From Qipengyuania sp. (GTDB lineage: Bacteria > Pseudomonadota > Alphaproteobacteria > Sphingomonadales > Sphingomonadaceae), in contig JAIETR010000037.1 in the NCBI GenBank assembly GCA_019745075.1, forward strand, positions 1 to 55,383: DNA of 55,383 nucleotides, written 5' to 3'. Positions 1 to 9,040 of the stretch are shown here, one piece after another. Every line of letters begins with the position of its first letter. The stretch's first letter is position 1. The translations under genes were made by a program, and so were the position numbers. The notes under the pieces are model-generated. The model searched no databases. It saw only the letters and a program-made list of their open reading frames with translations, and was not told the origin of the DNA.

Positions 1-137
1 GCCTGCCGCGCGCGCTCCGGCCGCTGGCGGTGCTCGACGGGCTCGCGCGCCGTGCGCTGGCGGCGGACCGCGCGCGCCTCCTGGGCGACCGCTGGAGCCC
101 GCTGGCCGCCGTTCGGCTTGGCATTTTCGGGCGGTGA
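1..137 (+). CDS. C-terminal tail of an upstream protein, possibly squalene/phytoene synthase family
   Basis: An open frame runs in from the left edge and stops at a TGA at 135-137. About 44 residues are visible, Leu/Ala/Arg rich, ending in RLGIFGR. The style recalls the C-terminus of squalene/phytoene synthase-family proteins in sphingomonads, but no catalytic motif lies inside the window, so the family name is only a guess. The next gene starts 34 bases downstream on the same strand and could be cotranscribed. Confidence 0.4.
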   Translation, partial: LPRALRPLAVLDGLARRALAADRARLLGDRWSPLAAVRLGIFGR

Positions 138-171
138 GCTATCGCGGACCGGCGAACGGAGGGCGGCGCCA

Positions 172-630
172 ATGAACCGGACGATCCTGGGAGCGGTGGG
201 CGCGCTGGTGCTGGTCGCCATCGGGCTGTTCTGGTGGCAGGGGCGCGCCCAGGTCGAACGCGGCGCGCCGCCTCCCCAAGCGGCGGTGCCAGCTCCGGCC
301 GAGACCGATATTCCCGCCGCCGACGCCGCGGGACTGGCCGGTCCGCCGCCGCCCGAGGCGACCGAGCTGACCCGCGAGCAGCAGCGCTTCGGCCGCTACG
401 ACCGCGACCGCGACGGCCGCGTCAGCCGCAACGAGATGCTCTCCACCCGCACCGATGCGTTCCGCAAGCTCGACAAGGATCGCAACAACCTGCTGACCTT
501 CGAGGAATGGGCGGTGGCCACGGTCGATCGCTTCGAAGGCGCCGACCGAGATCGCGACGCCGAGCTGACGCCGGAGGAGTTCGCGACGACGCGGCCGAAG
601 CGCGGTGTGACGCCGGCGTGCCGGTGCTAG
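172..630 (+). CDS. Membrane-anchored or exported EF-hand domain protein
   Basis: This is a 152-residue protein. The start at 172 is chosen because a GGAGG-type ribosome-binding site lies about 9 bases upstream and the protein then opens with a hydrophobic segment (residues 5-20), a signal peptide or single membrane anchor. A Pro/Ala-rich linker follows (about 28-65). The C-terminal half has three acidic EF-hand-like loops (DRDRDGRVSRNE, DKDRNNLLTFEE, DRDRDAELTPEE), so it probably binds calcium in the periplasm. The partner and physiological role are unknown. The open frame extends upstream to 52, but that part has no ribosome-binding site and overlaps the preceding gene. Confidence 0.8.
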   Translation: MNRTILGAVGALVLVAIGLFWWQGRAQVERGAPPPQAAVPAPAETDIPAADAAGLAGPPPPEATELTREQQRFGRYDRDRDGRVSRNEMLSTRTDAFRKLDKDRNNLLTFEEWAVATVDRFEGADRDRDAELTPEEFATTRPKRGVTPACRC

Positions 631-640
631 CTTGCGATGG

Positions 641-681
641 TATCTCGACCACGGACTGCGTCCTCCGCTCGATACGAACGG
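641..681 (+). repeat. Dispersed intergenic repeat, copy 1
   Basis: A 41-base unit beginning TATCTCGACC and ending CGATACGAACGG-like sequence. It recurs inverted at 1759-1799 and direct at 13418-13458 with only about one base changed. It lies between the convergent ends of the EF-hand gene and the nitronate monooxygenase gene. A related fragment (CGTTCGTGTCGAGCAG) follows near 704-721. It is probably a REP-like element that may also terminate transcription. Confidence 0.7.
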
Positions 682-770
682 GTTGGGAAGACCTATAAAA
701 GTCCCGTTCGTGTCGAGCAGCCGCGCGGCCGACAGGTCGCGTGGCGCCCGTCGAGACACGGCAATGCGAC

Positions 771-1736
771 CTATCGGGCCGCCAGCTCCTCCCTTGCCGC
801 CCGGTATTCCGCCTCCAGCCGCGCCACGGTCGCCTCGACCGGCGCGACCTCGGTCACCGCGCCGATGCCCTGGCCCGAGCCCCAGATGTCCTTCCAGGCC
901 TTGGCCTTGGTGTTGCCGCCGCTGCCGAAGTTCATCTTGCTCGGATCGCTCACCGGCAGATTGTCGGGGTCCATGCCCGCCGCCTCGATGCTCGAGCGCA
1001 GATAATTGCCGTGCACCCCGGTGAAGAGGTTGGTGTAGACGATCCCGTCCGCGCTGCCGCCGACGATGCCCTGCTTGTAGCCCTCGGGTGCATTGGCCTC
1101 GCTGGCCGCGATCCACGGGCTGCCGATATAGGCGAAGTCGGCGCCCAGCGCCTGCGCGGCGAGAATCGAGCGGCCGTGAGCGATCGCGCCCGACAGCGCC
1201 ACGAGCCCCGGGAACCACGCCCTGATCTCCTGCATCAGCGCGAAGGGGCTGAGCACGCCGGCATGCCCGCCCGCGCCCGCCGCCACCGGAATCAGCCCGT
1301 CGGCGCCCTTCTCGATGGCCTTGTTGGCGAAGCGGTCGTCGATCACGTCGTGCATGGTGATCCCGCCCCAGCCGCGCACCGCCTCGAAGATGTCGGTCCG
1401 TGCGCCGAGGCTGGTGATCATCAGCGGCACCTGCCATTTGGCGCATGTCGCCATGTCCGCCTCGAGCCGGTCGTTGGTCCTGTGGACGATCTGGTTGACC
1501 GCGAAAGGCGCGGCCGGGCGCTCGGGGTTGGCGCGGTTATGCGCCGCGAGTTCCTCGGTGATGCGGTGCAGCCATTCGTCGAGCTCGCTCTGCGGACGGG
1601 CGTTGAGCGCCGGGAAGCTGCCGACGATCCCCGCCTTGCACTGTGCGATCACCAGCTCGGGCCCCGAAACGATGAACATCGGCGATCCGATGACGGGGAG
1701 GCGCAACCGGTCGAAGGGGGCGGGAAGGCGGTTCAT
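771..1736 (-). CDS. Nitronate monooxygenase (2-nitropropane dioxygenase family)
   Basis: A 321-residue protein of the FMN-dependent nitronate monooxygenase / NPD family, which oxidises alkyl nitronates such as propionate 3-nitronate to carbonyl compounds plus nitrite or nitrate. It has the family's TIM-barrel layout: an early GSPMFIVSGPELV strand, the GAGGHAG motif around residues 154-160 that shapes the flavin site, and the later GADFAYIGSPW segment expected to hold the FMN phosphate. Length is normal. It is flanked on both sides by repeat-rich intergenic DNA, so it is probably a single-gene transcript. The substrate cannot be told from sequence; related proteins are often annotated only by family. 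Confidence 0.9.
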   Translation of the reverse strand: MNRLPAPFDRLRLPVIGSPMFIVSGPELVIAQCKAGIVGSFPALNARPQSELDEWLHRITEELAAHNRANPERPAAPFAVNQIVHRTNDRLEADMATCAKWQVPLMITSLGARTDIFEAVRGWGGITMHDVIDDRFANKAIEKGADGLIPVAAGAGGHAGVLSPFALMQEIRAWFPGLVALSGAIAHGRSILAAQALGADFAYIGSPWIAASEANAPEGYKQGIVGGSADGIVYTNLFTGVHGNYLRSSIEAAGMDPDNLPVSDPSKMNFGSGGNTKAKAWKDIWGSGQGIGAVTEVAPVEATVARLEAEYRAAREELAAR

Positions 1737-1758
1737 GAGTGCACAAAACTCCAGGTTT

Positions 1759-1799
1759 CCGTTCGTATCGAGCGGAGGACGCAGTCCGTAGTCGAGATA
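1759..1799 (-). repeat. Dispersed intergenic repeat, copy 2 (inverted)
   Basis: This is the reverse complement of the repeats at 641-681 and 13418-13458, with about one mismatch. It lies upstream of the nitronate monooxygenase start. Confidence 0.7.
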
Positions 1800-1820
1800 C
1801 GCGAGCGCCGCACCCCAGTG

Positions 1821-1883
1821 TCTCGACTTAGTTTATCCTGAGCGGCTGCTGCAAGCAGCCAGCCGAAGGGCTCGACACGAACG
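1821..1883. repeat. Palindromic intergenic element with a GGCTGCT stem
   Basis: A second repeat-like block next to copy 2. It contains a perfect 7-bp stem with a 3-base loop (GGCTGCT-GCA-AGCAGCC, 1844-1860) and ends in GGGCTCGACACGAACG, related to the fragments near 704 and 13372. It lies just past the stop of the amidohydrolase gene, so it may act as that gene's terminator. Confidence 0.55.
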
Positions 1884-1894
1884 CGGTGGGATTT

Positions 1895-2935
1895 TCAAGC
1901 CAGCAGATGCGCGATCCCGTAAACTCGCGCGGCGGTGCCCGCGAACAGCGCGTGCTTTTCCTCGGTGGAGGCGCCCGCGGCGATCCGCTTGAAGGCGTTC
2001 CACAGCACCGGGTAGCTCGCGCCCCACCGGTCCGGGGGATAGTTGCTCTCGAACATCGCGCGGATGGGCCCGAAGGCTTCGATGCAGCTCTCGATGTAGG
2101 GCCGCCAGAGCCTCGCCAGCTCCTCCGAACCGACGCCCGCGGCCGGGCCGCGATCGGGCAGCTGGACCTGCGCCATGCCCAGCCCGCCGAGCTTCACCGT
2201 GACATTCGGACACGCGGCGAGCGCTTGGATCGCGGCGCGCCACCCCTCGAACCGTTCGCCCAGCGTGCCGCGAAAGCCGCCGAGCGCGAGCGGACCGCCG
2301 CAATGATCGAGCACGATCGGCTGGTCCGGAAAGGCGCGCGCCAGATCGAGCACCTCGCCCAGTTGCGGCTCGAACACCCAGGCGTCGAAGGTCAGGTCGC
2401 GCCCGCCGAGCTCGGCGAAGCCCGCGCGGAATCCGGCCGAGGCGAACAGTCCCTCGGGCGCCATCAGCGCCTCGGGGTAGGCTTCCGGGTCGGCGACCCG
2501 CGCGCCCTGGTGGCGGATGCCCCTGAAGCGCGGGCTGGCGGCCTGGAGCGCGTCGAGCACCGCGCCGACGGAGGAACCGAGGCTCAGATCGGCATGGCCG
2601 ACGATCGCGGCGCACGGGCGCCAGTCGCCATAGAGCCCGCTCGCACCCTGCGCGGCCACGCCGTTCACGAACTCGACCTCGCCGACCACCTTCAGCGCCT
2701 CGCCGCGCGACGGATCGTAGAACGCGCCGCATTCCACGAACACGCTGGCGAGGATGTTGTGGCCGCTGCCCGCGTCGGCGTGGAACTGGTCGAAGGTGTA
2801 GTAGGAGGCGTCGACCAAGGCCTCGATGAAGGGATGCCGCGGCTCCGGAAAGGCGGCCAGCAAAGGGCGCAGATCCCAAAGGTGATGGTGCGCGTCGACG
2901 ATCGGCAGCCCGGGCTCGAGAATCGCTTCGGTCAT
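1895..2935 (-). CDS. Amidohydrolase-2 family metal-dependent hydrolase
   Basis: 346 residues from the ATG at 2935, chosen because GGAGGGG lies about 7 bases upstream; an in-frame ATG at 2968 has no such site and abuts the leuA stop. The N-terminal VDAHHHLWD motif is the HxH metal-binding strand of the amidohydrolase TIM barrel, and IVLDHCGGP and the late MFESNYPPDR segment match the 2-pyrone-4,6-dicarboxylate lactonase / L-fucono-lactonase-like subgroup. It probably hydrolyses a lactone or related ester; the true substrate is unknown. It follows leuA by 33 bases and may be cotranscribed, although nothing links it to leucine synthesis. Confidence 0.85.
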   Translation of the reverse strand: MTEAILEPGLPIVDAHHHLWDLRPLLAAFPEPRHPFIEALVDASYYTFDQFHADAGSGHNILASVFVECGAFYDPSRGEALKVVGEVEFVNGVAAQGASGLYGDWRPCAAIVGHADLSLGSSVGAVLDALQAASPRFRGIRHQGARVADPEAYPEALMAPEGLFASAGFRAGFAELGGRDLTFDAWVFEPQLGEVLDLARAFPDQPIVLDHCGGPLALGGFRGTLGERFEGWRAAIQALAACPNVTVKLGGLGMAQVQLPDRGPAAGVGSEELARLWRPYIESCIEAFGPIRAMFESNYPPDRWGASYPVLWNAFKRIAAGASTEEKHALFAGTAARVYGIAHLLA

Positions 2936-2968
2936 GCGGTGTCCCCTCCGCCGCCGCTCAAAACACAA

Positions 2969-4666
2969 TCAGCCCGGTTTGGCGACCGCGGAATTCGCCG
3001 CGCTGAGCACCGCGCGCACGCTGGCGGTGGCGACGTCCGGGTCGATGCCGCAGCCCCACACGACGCGGCCGTCGGGCAGGGCGCATTCGAGGTAGGCCGC
3101 GGCGCGGGCGTCCGAGCCGGCGCCGAGCGCGTGCTCGGTGTAGTCGAGCACCTCGAGCTGGACCCCGAAGCTGTCGCGCAGCACCGCCACCACCGAGGAA
3201 ATCAGGCCGTTGCCCCGCCCGCTGACGCTCTGCTCGCGCCCATCGACCGCGATGGCGCCGGTGAACAGCCGCGCGCCGCCGGGCGCCTTGCGCTCCTCGT
3301 AATCGACGAGGCGGAAGTGGCGCGGCTCGATCTTGACGTAATAGGCGCGGCGGAAGGCGTCCCAGATGTCGCTCGCGCTCAACTCGCGTCCGAGTTCGTC
3401 GGCGAGGCGCTGGACGTGGCGGCTGAAATCGGCCTGCATCCGCTTGGGCAGCTTGAGCCCCTGGTCCTGCTCGAGCACCCAGGCGAAACCGCCCTTGCCG
3501 CTCTGCGAATTGACCCGGATCACCGCCTCGTAGCTGCGTCCCAGATCGACGGGATCGATGGGCAGGTAGGGGACGCGCCACCGGTCCGAATTCTGGCTCT
3601 CGCGGGCGGCGAAGCCTTTCTTGATCGCGTCCTGGTGGCTGCCCGAAAAGGCGGTGTAGACCAGCTCGCCGCCATAGGGGTGGCGCTGGTGAACGGGGAG
3701 CTGGTTGCAGTATTCCACGGTCTCGATGATGCGGTCGATGTCCGAGAAATCCAGCTTGGGATCGATGCCCTGCGTGTACAAGTTGAGAGCCAGTGTCACC
3801 AGGCAGCAATTGCCCGTGCGCTCGCCGTTGCCGAACAGGCAACCCTCGATGCGGTCGGCGCCCGCCATCAGGCCGAGCTCGGCCGCCGCGACGCCGGTGC
3901 CGCGGTCGTTGTGGGTGTGCAGGCTGATCGCCGCGCTCTCGCGGTTGGGCAGGTTGCGGATGAAATATTCGATCTGATCGGCGTAGACATTGGGCGTCGC
4001 CGCTTCCACCGTGGCGGGCAGGTTGAGGATGATCGGATGCTCGGGGGTGGGCGCCAGCACCGCCATTACCGCCTCGCAAACCTCGAGGCTGAAATCGAGC
4101 TCCGCGGTGGAGAAGGTCTCTGGGCTGTACTGGAAGTGCCAATCGGTCCCCGGCCGCTTGCCCGCTTCGTCGCGCATCGCCCTGGCGCCTGCCACCGCGA
4201 TTTCCTTCACCTCGGCGCGGCTCATCGCGAACACGATCTCGCGCCAGGCGGGGCTGACCGCGTTGTAGAGATGGACGATGGCGGCGCGCGCGCCTTCCAG
4301 GCTGGCGAAGCTGGTGCGGATCAGATCCTCGCGGCTCTGCGTCAGCACCTGCACGGTCACGTCGCCCGGAATGCGGCCCGAACGCACCAGCCCAGAGATG
4401 AAATCGAACTCGGTCTGCCCGGCACTGGGAAAGCCGACCTCGATCTCCTTGAGCCCGATTTCGACCAGCAGATCGAAGAAGCGGGTCTTCTTCGCCGAAT
4501 CCATCGGATCGACGATGGCCTGGTTGCCGTCGCGGAGATCGGTCGAAAGCCAGCGCGGCGCCCGCGCGATGGTGCGGCCGGGCCATTGCCGGTCGGGCAG
4601 GGCGACGGGAGGGAAGGGCGCGTATTTGGCGCTCGGATCGCGCAACATCGTTCGGGGCATGGGCAT
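2969..4666 (-). CDS. leuA: 2-isopropylmalate synthase
   Basis: A 565-residue protein that condenses acetyl-CoA with 2-oxoisovalerate, the first committed step of leucine synthesis. DLRDGNQA (residues 43-50) is the metal-binding loop of the DRE-TIM barrel, and SLHTHNDRG (H250, H252) supplies the metal-binding histidines. The C-terminal part (about 430-565) is the allosteric leucine-binding domain. Length and the opening LRDPSAKYAPF fit the long LeuA form. The start could also be the second ATG at 4660. The gene ends the ilvBNC-leuA stretch, and its leader holds a short Leu-containing frame with competing hairpins (see 4709-4787). Confidence 0.95.
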   Translation of the reverse strand: MPMPRTMLRDPSAKYAPFPPVALPDRQWPGRTIARAPRWLSTDLRDGNQAIVDPMDSAKKTRFFDLLVEIGLKEIEVGFPSAGQTEFDFISGLVRSGRIPGDVTVQVLTQSREDLIRTSFASLEGARAAIVHLYNAVSPAWREIVFAMSRAEVKEIAVAGARAMRDEAGKRPGTDWHFQYSPETFSTAELDFSLEVCEAVMAVLAPTPEHPIILNLPATVEAATPNVYADQIEYFIRNLPNRESAAISLHTHNDRGTGVAAAELGLMAGADRIEGCLFGNGERTGNCCLVTLALNLYTQGIDPKLDFSDIDRIIETVEYCNQLPVHQRHPYGGELVYTAFSGSHQDAIKKGFAARESQNSDRWRVPYLPIDPVDLGRSYEAVIRVNSQSGKGGFAWVLEQDQGLKLPKRMQADFSRHVQRLADELGRELSASDIWDAFRRAYYVKIEPRHFRLVDYEERKAPGGARLFTGAIAVDGREQSVSGRGNGLISSVVAVLRDSFGVQLEVLDYTEHALGAGSDARAAAYLECALPDGRVVWGCGIDPDVATASVRAVLSAANSAVAKPG

Positions 4667-4708
4667 CGGAAGTCTCGGGCTGGCTGTCGGCTAGGGCGGC
4701 GATCCCCC

Positions 4709-4754
4709 GGGCGCGGCGCGCGCCCTCGGGCACGCGGGTTCACACCCGAGGGCG
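4709..4754 (-). promoter_or_regulatory. Candidate attenuator hairpins in the leuA leader
   Basis: A perfect 10-bp inverted repeat (4721-4730 with 4745-4754) overlaps a second 7-bp stem (4709-4715 with 4719-4725), so only one can form at a time. This is the arrangement expected of translation-coupled attenuation. No T-run follows the second stem, so a classical intrinsic terminator is not seen. Confidence 0.4.
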
Positions 4755-4787
4755 GATAAGTCGTAGCGGCAGTCCGGTGCGCGTCAT
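4740..4787 (-). CDS. Candidate leader peptide upstream of leuA
   Basis: A 15-codon frame reading MTRTGLPLRLIRPRV. It starts 4 bases after the stop of the glycosyltransferase gene and about 75 bases before leuA. Three Leu codons and one Ile codon cluster at positions 6-11, two of them CTA and CTT, which are rare in this GC-rich DNA. The frame's end lies in the first arm of a 10-bp inverted repeat. No good ribosome-binding site is visible, though translation could couple to the gene before it. It could equally be chance. Confidence 0.4.
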   Translation of the reverse strand: MTRTGLPLRLIRPRV

Positions 4788-4791
4788 CGGA

Positions 4792-6393
4792 TCAGCATTG
4801 CCGAAAACCGCTTCGCGGGCAAGCGGCATTGGCCGCGAAACCGCGCGCCGCATGCACGCTCGCCGGAACGGTCACGGCATTGGGCAGCGGGACGAGCCCG
4901 GCGCGAAGCCCGTAAACCAGCAGTCCGTCGGGCTCGATTCGCGCGAGCAGGGTGTAGTCGCGCGCCAGACGCCCCACCACCAGCGCGCGGGTGGCCAGAT
5001 TGCCCTTGGGAAGCGGCTTGGCGTGAATCACCACGCGGTCGGGCCGGGTGGCGAGGATCCGCCCCACCTCGGCGACGCTATCGGCGCCGATCGCGGGCGC
5101 CTCGGCGGCGAAAACCAGGTGGCCGGCGAAGGCGTAGCGGGTGGGGGTGCACCAGCGGTTGATCGCATAGGCCACCGCCGGGCCGCCGTAAGAGAAAGGA
5201 CAATTGCGCTGTCCCCGCGTGACCGCATCGAGCGCGGCGATGGTTTTCCACCCGCCGGTCTTGCCGCGCTCGGCCCACTGCAGCGCGGCGACCGCGCCCA
5301 CCAGCGCCAGCGCGGTCACGGCGAGGGCGGCGCGGTGACAGCGCCAGGCGCTGAACGCCGGCGCGGCCAGGATGCTCGCGGGAACCAGCAAACCCAGCAG
5401 ATAGTGATCGTAGAAAGTACGGTCGTAGGCGCCGAGCGACAGCAGCGCGACGGCGAGCCAGGCGATCAGGAAGATGCGAACCGCGTTTCCAGGGGCGGTT
5501 GCCGTATCGCGCGCGCCGCGGCGAATGCTCCAGGCCGCGAAGCCGCATAGCGGCAGGACCATCAGCAGCGATGTTCCCAGATGCCAGGCGTAATCCATGC
5601 CCTCCATCGGGGTGCGCAAGGTCGCCGAGGTGACGGTGGCGAAGACCAGCGCGTCGAGATGCCCCGCGGCGGACCAGATGGCCACGATGGCGAGAGACGG
5701 CAGCAGCGCGGCGGCCGCGGCGAGCGCGATCGCGCGGAGCGCGGCGAGGGGTGGCAGCGCGCGCCAGGCCAGCACCGCGACGGTCAGCCCGAAGAACGCC
5801 GCCTCGAACACCGCGCTTTGTTTGATCTGGACCGCCAGCCCGGCCAGCAGCATGGCGCCGAGCGCGCGGGGCAGCAGCGATCCGCCGCCGGGCCCCCGTT
5901 CGATCAGTTGCACCAGCAACAGAGCGGCCGCCGCCATCGGCAGGTTGAAAAAGGCGCCCGCCTGATTGATCGCCCCGCCCGCCAGCGCGGTCCACCATCC
6001 ATAGGCCACCCCCGCCGCGAGCGCGCCCGTCGGCGCCGTGAGCCTGAGCGCCAGGCGATTGACGAGGACGCCCGTGGCGATCACGCAGACGATCGCGGCA
6101 ATCTGCGCCTGCCAGATGCCATCGCCGCCGAGGAGCCGGATGGCGGCGTGGATGGCGAACAGCACCGGAGGCTTGCGGTCCCAGATATCGACATAGGGCC
6201 AGGCCCCCGTGAGCATGCGGTCGCCGACCAGCAGGTAAAACTGCTCGTCGATATTGAGGATCGGCTGCCCGAGGTAGAGGACGCGTGCCGCGATCGCCGC
6301 TACGGCGATCGCGGCGACGACGTAAGCCGAGCCGATGGGCGCGCCGCGCGCCCCATGTGCGCCCTGCGAAAAACGTCTCGTGACCGAATCCAT
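4792..6393 (-). CDS. GT-C type membrane glycosyltransferase (family 39/83-like)
   Basis: A 533-residue polytopic membrane protein with about ten hydrophobic segments between residues 20 and 390. The first loop after helix 1 carries NIDEQFYL, an acidic motif typical of GT-C catalytic loops, followed by PYVDIWDRKPPVLF, seen in dolichyl- or undecaprenyl-phosphate-mannose/arabinose type transferases. The C-terminal 130 residues are soluble and probably periplasmic. It likely moves a sugar from a polyprenyl-phosphate donor to a lipid or protein; donor and acceptor are unknown. It starts 10 bases after the YceI/I78 gene, so the two are probably cotranscribed. Confidence 0.75.
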   Translation of the reverse strand: MDSVTRRFSQGAHGARGAPIGSAYVVAAIAVAAIAARVLYLGQPILNIDEQFYLLVGDRMLTGAWPYVDIWDRKPPVLFAIHAAIRLLGGDGIWQAQIAAIVCVIATGVLVNRLALRLTAPTGALAAGVAYGWWTALAGGAINQAGAFFNLPMAAAALLLVQLIERGPGGGSLLPRALGAMLLAGLAVQIKQSAVFEAAFFGLTVAVLAWRALPPLAALRAIALAAAAALLPSLAIVAIWSAAGHLDALVFATVTSATLRTPMEGMDYAWHLGTSLLMVLPLCGFAAWSIRRGARDTATAPGNAVRIFLIAWLAVALLSLGAYDRTFYDHYLLGLLVPASILAAPAFSAWRCHRAALAVTALALVGAVAALQWAERGKTGGWKTIAALDAVTRGQRNCPFSYGGPAVAYAINRWCTPTRYAFAGHLVFAAEAPAIGADSVAEVGRILATRPDRVVIHAKPLPKGNLATRALVVGRLARDYTLLARIEPDGLLVYGLRAGLVPLPNAVTVPASVHAARGFAANAACPRSGFRQC

Positions 6394-6403
6394 CGGCGCC
6401 GCG

Positions 6404-7282
6404 TTAGCCGCAGCGCGCGCGTACCACTATTCCGCCGGCATCGATGTCCACATTGAGCCGGTCGGGACGGAAGTCCTGCGTGACGATCGTCCCCGGCGGT
6501 AGCCAGCGGATGCGGCCGTGCCCGATCTTGCGTCTCGCTTCGGCGCGCAGCGCGGGGGTGTCCTTGCGCCCGATGAAGTCTTCCGCGGCGGCGGAGCCAC
6601 AGCCATCGCCGGTTGCGACGGGAGGATCCGAGGCGGCGGCGGGCTTCTCGAACGCGGCGGTAAGGTCGAGTTCGACCCGGTCGGACACCATCGGAATGCC
6701 GTAGGCGATGCCGAAATCCGAGCGCTTGATGGCAGCGGTCCCCCTGAAGCCGATGTTGAGCCGCTTGTTCGTCGGATGCGGGCCGGCGCCGGTGAACTCG
6801 GCGGCGATGGTGACCGGGCGAGTGACGCCGTTGAGCGTCAGATTGCCGGCGATGCTCGCCTTCGTCGCGCCCGTACGCTTGACCGCGGTGGAGACGAAGC
6901 GCGCGTCGGCGGGTTTGGTGCCGAAGAAGTCCGGATTCGCGCCATCCTTGCCCGGCCGCAGCAGGTGATCGCGCAGGCCCGCGCTGGCGACGGTGACCTT
7001 CGACACCGGGATGGTCACATCGAGCCTGGTCGCGGCCAGGTCGCGCGGATCGAGGTCGAGCGTGCCGGCGACGTCGCCGAAGATGCCGAAATAGTCGCTG
7101 ATCCCCAAGTGATCGACGCGCCAGCCGACCAGCGTGTGCGCGCCGTCGACGATGTAGCGCCCCGCGGTGACGGGGGCGGGATCGGCCTTGCCAGGTTCCA
7201 TCGCGGGTCGGGCGATGACGGCGTAGCCGCCGAGGGTCGCCAGCAGGAGGGCAGGAGCGGCGGCGAGGGCTAAGCGGTTCAT
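6404..7282 (-). CDS. YceI-like domain fused to an I78-type peptidase inhibitor domain
   Basis: 292 residues from the ATG at 7282. Residues 1-24 form a signal peptide or anchor. Residues about 40-212 are a YceI-like lipocalin fold (GRYIVDGAHTLVGWRVDH, LTLNGVTRPV, SDFGI), which in this family binds polyisoprenoid or amide lipids in the periplasm. Residues 228-292 match the peptidase inhibitor I78 family: a first Cys (C228), a FIGRKDTPAL stretch, RWLPPGTIVTQDFRPDRLNV and a terminal CG with C291, the two Cys likely bridged. The fusion is unusual, since both domains normally occur alone. It precedes the glycosyltransferase gene by 10 bases and lies 56 bases after ilvC. Confidence 0.85.
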   Translation of the reverse strand: MNRLALAAAPALLLATLGGYAVIARPAMEPGKADPAPVTAGRYIVDGAHTLVGWRVDHLGISDYFGIFGDVAGTLDLDPRDLAATRLDVTIPVSKVTVASAGLRDHLLRPGKDGANPDFFGTKPADARFVSTAVKRTGATKASIAGNLTLNGVTRPVTIAAEFTGAGPHPTNKRLNIGFRGTAAIKRSDFGIAYGIPMVSDRVELDLTAAFEKPAAASDPPVATGDGCGSAAAEDFIGRKDTPALRAEARRKIGHGRIRWLPPGTIVTQDFRPDRLNVDIDAGGIVVRARCG

Positions 7283-7338
7283 CGGCTGGCCTTTCAACGC
7301 AGAAGGCGGCGGAGACGACGCCCGTGTGACGGCTAAGC

Positions 7339-8385
<1,047 letters not shown>

Positions 8386-9036
8386 CTAAGCGCGAGTTCG
8401 CGAGAAGAGTGCGATCCGACCGGACGGGGTCTTGAAAAACGCATCGGATTGCGCGAGCTCCAGGCGGGAGTCCCGCAGCAGACCCTCGAGGCAACCGTCG
8501 GCATTGGGCTGCGTGTCGGCAATCCCGTCCGTCAACTGCACGGTCAGGCGGAACAGGAGTCGCATGAGGCCTTCCTGCTTCGCATAGTCGGCAATGTGCA
8601 GCCGTCCGCCAGGCTTCAACAAGGCAATCATGCCGGCAACCAAATCGGCTTTGACCGAAGGCGGAACTTGATGGAGGACAAGGCTGCAATAAACCGTGTC
8701 GAAGCTGCCAGGCGGTAAACCCGCCTCATCCAGGAATCCCTGCCGGAATTCGACCCGCGCCGTGGCGACATCGGCCTTGGCCCGAGCGATCTCGAGCACT
8801 TTTGCATCTGGATCGAGCGCGACAACCGAGGCGCCCGCTTGCATCGACTTGAGGGCGATGGCGAGCGTGCCCGTTCCGCATCCCACCTCGAGTATCCGTT
8901 CTCCGGCCCGCGGCGCGATGCGCGACAGCAGGCGGGGCCGCCAGGTCTGTTCGCGAGTGAACAGGCGGATCAACAGATCGTAGCTGCCGACTCCAGCCAG
9001 CCGGCCAGCCGCCGGAGTGAATTCGCGGGTGCTCAT
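8386..9036 (-). CDS. Class I SAM-dependent methyltransferase
   Basis: A 216-residue protein with the Rossmann-type motif I LEVGCGTGTLA (about residues 49-59), an acidic motif II VALDPD and the motif IV-like SFDTVYCSLVLHQVPP, close to the UbiE/Coq5-like group (Methyltransf_11/25). The target is unknown. It sits between ilvN (4 bases upstream) and ilvC (12 bases downstream), where most bacteria have no gene, so it is translated with the branched-chain enzymes. Whether it serves that pathway or is only carried along cannot be told. Confidence 0.85.
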   Translation of the reverse strand: MSTREFTPAAGRLAGVGSYDLLIRLFTREQTWRPRLLSRIAPRAGERILEVGCGTGTLAIALKSMQAGASVVALDPDAKVLEIARAKADVATARVEFRQGFLDEAGLPPGSFDTVYCSLVLHQVPPSVKADLVAGMIALLKPGGRLHIADYAKQEGLMRLLFRLTVQLTDGIADTQPNADGCLEGLLRDSRLELAQSDAFFKTPSGRIALFSRTRA

Positions 9037-9040
9037 CCGA

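Noticed and set aside
1886..4759. Very long plus-strand open frame opposite the amidohydrolase and leuA genes
   Set aside because: It is antisense to two clear genes, is rich in His/Arg/Asp in no family pattern, and arises from high-GC codon bias.
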